From the NCBI GenBank assembly GCA_022572865.1, contig JACZVB010000141.1, positions 1-5,190 on the forward strand: 5,190 nucleotides of DNA, read 5' to 3'. The DNA is from Chloroflexota bacterium. Its GTDB lineage: Bacteria > Chloroflexota > Dehalococcoidia > Plut-88900. The position numbers and the translations under genes are program-made. Below, one piece after another: positions 3,517-5,190 of the stretch. Below the pieces are notes generated by a model. The model had not been told where the DNA came from and made no database searches. It saw only the letters and a program-made list of their open reading frames with translations. Numbering within the stretch: the stretch's first letter is position 1; each line of letters starts with the position of its first letter.

Positions 3517-5190
3517 ATGACAGTAGACCCGGCGCTCCTGAAAACGTTGGAGTGGCGCTGCATCGGGCCACCCAGGGGAGGTCGGGTCGTAGCCGTGGCC
3601 GGAGACCCGTCGGACCCGATGGCCTTCTACTTCGGGGCGTGCGCCGGAGGCGTTTGGAAGTCCACCGATGGCGGCACCTACTGGGAAAACGTCTCCGACG
3701 GATTCTTCAACACCGCCTCGGTGGGCGCAATCGCAGTTTCCGAGGCCGACCCGAACGTCGTCTATGCAGGCATGGGGGAGTCCTGCATTCGCGGCGATGT
3801 TTCCCACGGCGACGGGGTCTACAGGTCTACGGACAGGGGCAAGACCTGGACCCATGCGGGCCTCGAAGACACAAGGCACATAGCCAGGGTGCGAATTCAC
3901 CCCAAAGACCCGGACCTGGTGTACGTGGCGGCCCTGGGCCATGCCTTCGGACCCAATGACCAGCGTGGTGTGTTCAGGTCCCGGGACGGTGGCCGGAGCT
4001 GGGAGCAGGTCCTGTTTCGCAGCGAAAGGGCAGGGGCTATCGACCTCTCACTCGACCCGTCCAACCCCAGGGTGCTGTACGCCTCCCTTTGGGAGGCCCA
4101 GCGTACCCCCTGGAGCCTGGTGAGCGGCGGGCCCGACAGCGGCATCTTCAGGTCGGAGGACGGTGGGGACACCTGGGAGGAGATCACTCACAACCCCGGG
4201 CTGCCCGGGGGACTCAAAGGCCGGATCGGCGTAGCCGCCTCACCGGCCAGGTCCGGTCGGGTCTGGGCCACCATCGAGGCCGAGGACTGTGGACTCTTCA
4301 GGTCCGACGATGGCGGCACTACCTGGGAGCTGATGAGCGACAACCGGGACCTTCAGGGGCGGCCCTGGTACTACCAGCACGTTTTCGCCGATCCCCGGGA
4401 CCCCGACACCGTGTGGATTCTAAACTATAAGTGCTGGAAGTCGGTGGATGGGGGCAGGACCTTCACCGAGGTGAGCACCACCCACGACGATAATCACGAT
4501 CTGTGGATCGACCCCTGCGACCCTCGCCGCATGATCGAGGGGAACGACGGCGGGGCCAGCGTCTCCTTCAACGGCGGCGAGTCCTGGTCCACCATCTATA
4601 ACCAGCTCACCGCCCAGTTCTATCACGTCGCTGCCGATAACCAGTTCCCCTACCGGGTATACGGTACCCAGCAGGACAACTCGGCCATAAGCGTTCCCTC
4701 TCGAAATCGTAAAGGCGTCATCCCCTGGGGCGACTGCTACACCGTCGGCACGGCGGAGAGCGGCCACATCGCCATCCACCCCCGGGACCCCAACATCGTG
4801 TTCGCCGGGGCCGTCGGCAGCTCTTCCGGAGGCGGCGGCAACCTGCTCCGGTACGACCATAGCACGGGCCAGACCAGGATCGTGACCGTGTGGCCCGAGC
4901 TTTACACCGGATGGGGCGCCAGGGACATGAAATACCGGTTCCAGTGGACCTATCCAATCCTCTTCTCGCCCCACGACCCCGACGTGCTCTACGTGGCGGG
5001 CAACGTAGTTTTCCGGTCGACGGACCAGGGGAGCAGCTGGGAGGCCATCAGCCCCGACCTTACCCGAAACGACCTCTCCAAGCAGGGGCCCTCCGGAGGC
5101 CCCATAACCCGAGACACCTCCGGCGCCGAGGTGTATGGGACCGTCTTCGCCTTCGCCGAGTCGCCCCACGAGAAGGGGGTCTTATTGGCC
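3517..5190 (+). CDS. BNR-repeat (sortilin/VPS10-like) beta-propeller protein, 3' end beyond window
   Basis: A 558-codon frame runs unbroken from the ATG at 3517 to the last base, so the C-terminus is missing. Seen: eight Asp-box (SxDxGxTW-like) repeats, for example KSTDGGTYW (48-56), RSTDRGKTW (103-111), RSRDGGRSW (154-162), RSEDGGDTW (212-220), RSDDGGTTW (262-270) and RSTDQGSSW (500-508), each usually preceded by DPxxPxxVY/VW blade strands. Between repeats 6 and 7 are H323-DDN-H327-DLWIDP and GNDGG (342-346), then YGTQQDN (382-388) and ESGHIAIHP. This pattern is known from bacterial proteins annotated as VPS10/sortilin-type or 'WD40/YVTN/BNR-like glycosyl hydrolases', usually about 1000 residues, with largely unproven activity. 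Odd: most such proteins I know of are exported, but this one starts MTVDPALLKTLEWRCIGPPRG with no signal peptide, so a cytoplasmic location is inferred. Any sialidase activity should not be assumed; Asp boxes are structural, and I saw no sialidase FRIP motif. Confidence 0.9.
   Translation, partial: MTVDPALLKTLEWRCIGPPRGGRVVAVAGDPSDPMAFYFGACAGGVWKSTDGGTYWENVSDGFFNTASVGAIAVSEADPNVVYAGMGESCIRGDVSHGDGVYRSTDRGKTWTHAGLEDTRHIARVRIHPKDPDLVYVAALGHAFGPNDQRGVFRSRDGGRSWEQVLFRSERAGAIDLSLDPSNPRVLYASLWEAQRTPWSLVSGGPDSGIFRSEDGGDTWEEITHNPGLPGGLKGRIGVAASPARSGRVWATIEAEDCGLFRSDDGGTTWELMSDNRDLQGRPWYYQHVFADPRDPDTVWILNYKCWKSVDGGRTFTEVSTTHDDNHDLWIDPCDPRRMIEGNDGGASVSFNGGESWSTIYNQLTAQFYHVAADNQFPYRVYGTQQDNSAISVPSRNRKGVIPWGDCYTVGTAESGHIAIHPRDPNIVFAGAVGSSSGGGGNLLRYDHSTGQTRIVTVWPELYTGWGARDMKYRFQWTYPILFSPHDPDVLYVAGNVVFRSTDQGSSWEAISPDLTRNDLSKQGPSGGPITRDTSGAEVYGTVFAFAESPHEKGVLLA
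3661..5040 (+). other. Array of eight Asp-box (BNR) motifs within the propeller gene
   Basis: The Asp-box motifs fall at residues 49-56, 104-111, 155-162, 213-220, 263-270, 309-316, 350-357 and 501-508. Spacing is 41-58 residues for the first seven, one motif per blade, then a 151-residue interval before the eighth, where one or two blades lack the motif. Motifs 6 (SVDGGRTF) and 7 (SFNGGESW) are degenerate: Phe replaces Trp in 6 and Asn replaces Asp in 7. The repeats are conserved at the protein level, not as long exact DNA repeats. Confidence 0.85.

Noticed and set aside
3552..3959. Plus-strand 135-codon frame rich in Arg and Gly
   Set aside because: It is an out-of-frame reading inside the BNR gene with a low-complexity Arg/Gly product.
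3661..5040. Asp-box repeats read as proof of a sialidase
   Set aside because: Asp boxes are structural and occur in many propellers; no sialidase FRIP motif or catalytic arginine triad was identified, and the HxxxHDLWIDP/GNDGG pattern points to the VPS10-like group.
4420..5169. Minus-strand frame of 249 codons near the right edge
   Set aside because: It is an antisense shadow of the BNR protein, whose frame is open to the window end and carries clear Asp-box repeats.
1..5190. CRISPR array, mobile element, tRNA or defence cassette
   Set aside because: No regularly spaced direct repeats, transposase or integrase motifs, terminal inverted repeats, tRNA-like folds or defence protein motifs were found on either strand.

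Overview
The window is GC-rich, gene-dense bacterial chromosome with every recognisable gene on the + strand. The content is an adenylate-forming acyl-CoA synthetase, a metal-dependent amidohydrolase, a luciferase-like flavin-dependent oxidoreductase and a BNR/VPS10-type beta-propeller protein without a signal peptide. This is the kind of catabolic repertoire I associate with Chloroflexota of the SAR202/Dehalococcoidia type. That assignment is an inference from gene content and sequence style; no rRNA or other marker gene is present.

Left part (1-2588): three genes that look co-transcribed. The 3' end of an acyl-CoA synthetase (1-154) is followed after 7 bases by a complete amidohydrolase (162-1541), then after 57 bases by a complete LLM-class oxidoreductase (1599-2588) with a strong ribosome binding site. 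Together they could oxidise a substrate, hydrolyse a C-N or C-X bond and activate the resulting acid to its CoA thioester; the actual substrate cannot be read from the sequence. The amidohydrolase keeps its metal ligands but has Asn where the deaminase branch of the family has a conserved Glu.

Middle part (2589-3516): a 189-base spacer holds a perfect 16-base palindrome, an 8-bp hairpin and a good sigma-70-like promoter (TTGACC, 17 bp, TATCCT). It leads to a 76-residue predicted membrane protein (2778-3008). A 155-base spacer with a very GC-rich self-complementary tract separates this from a 96-residue protein of unknown function with a GTG start (3164-3454), which looks like a small ferredoxin-like alpha/beta domain.

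Right part (3517-5190): a BNR-repeat protein reads open to the window edge (558 codons, no stop). It has eight recognisable Asp-box repeats plus the HxxxHDLWIDP/GNDGG and QQDN motifs that I associate with the bacterial sortilin/VPS10-like 'glycosyl hydrolase' family. It has no signal peptide and no upstream alternative start that would supply one.

No gene-free stretch exceeds 300 bases. I saw no tRNA, rRNA, CRISPR array, insertion sequence or attachment site. I found no convincing defence or mobile system here; the most unusual items are the altered amidohydrolase active site, the apparently cytoplasmic VPS10-like propeller and the two small uncharacterised proteins.
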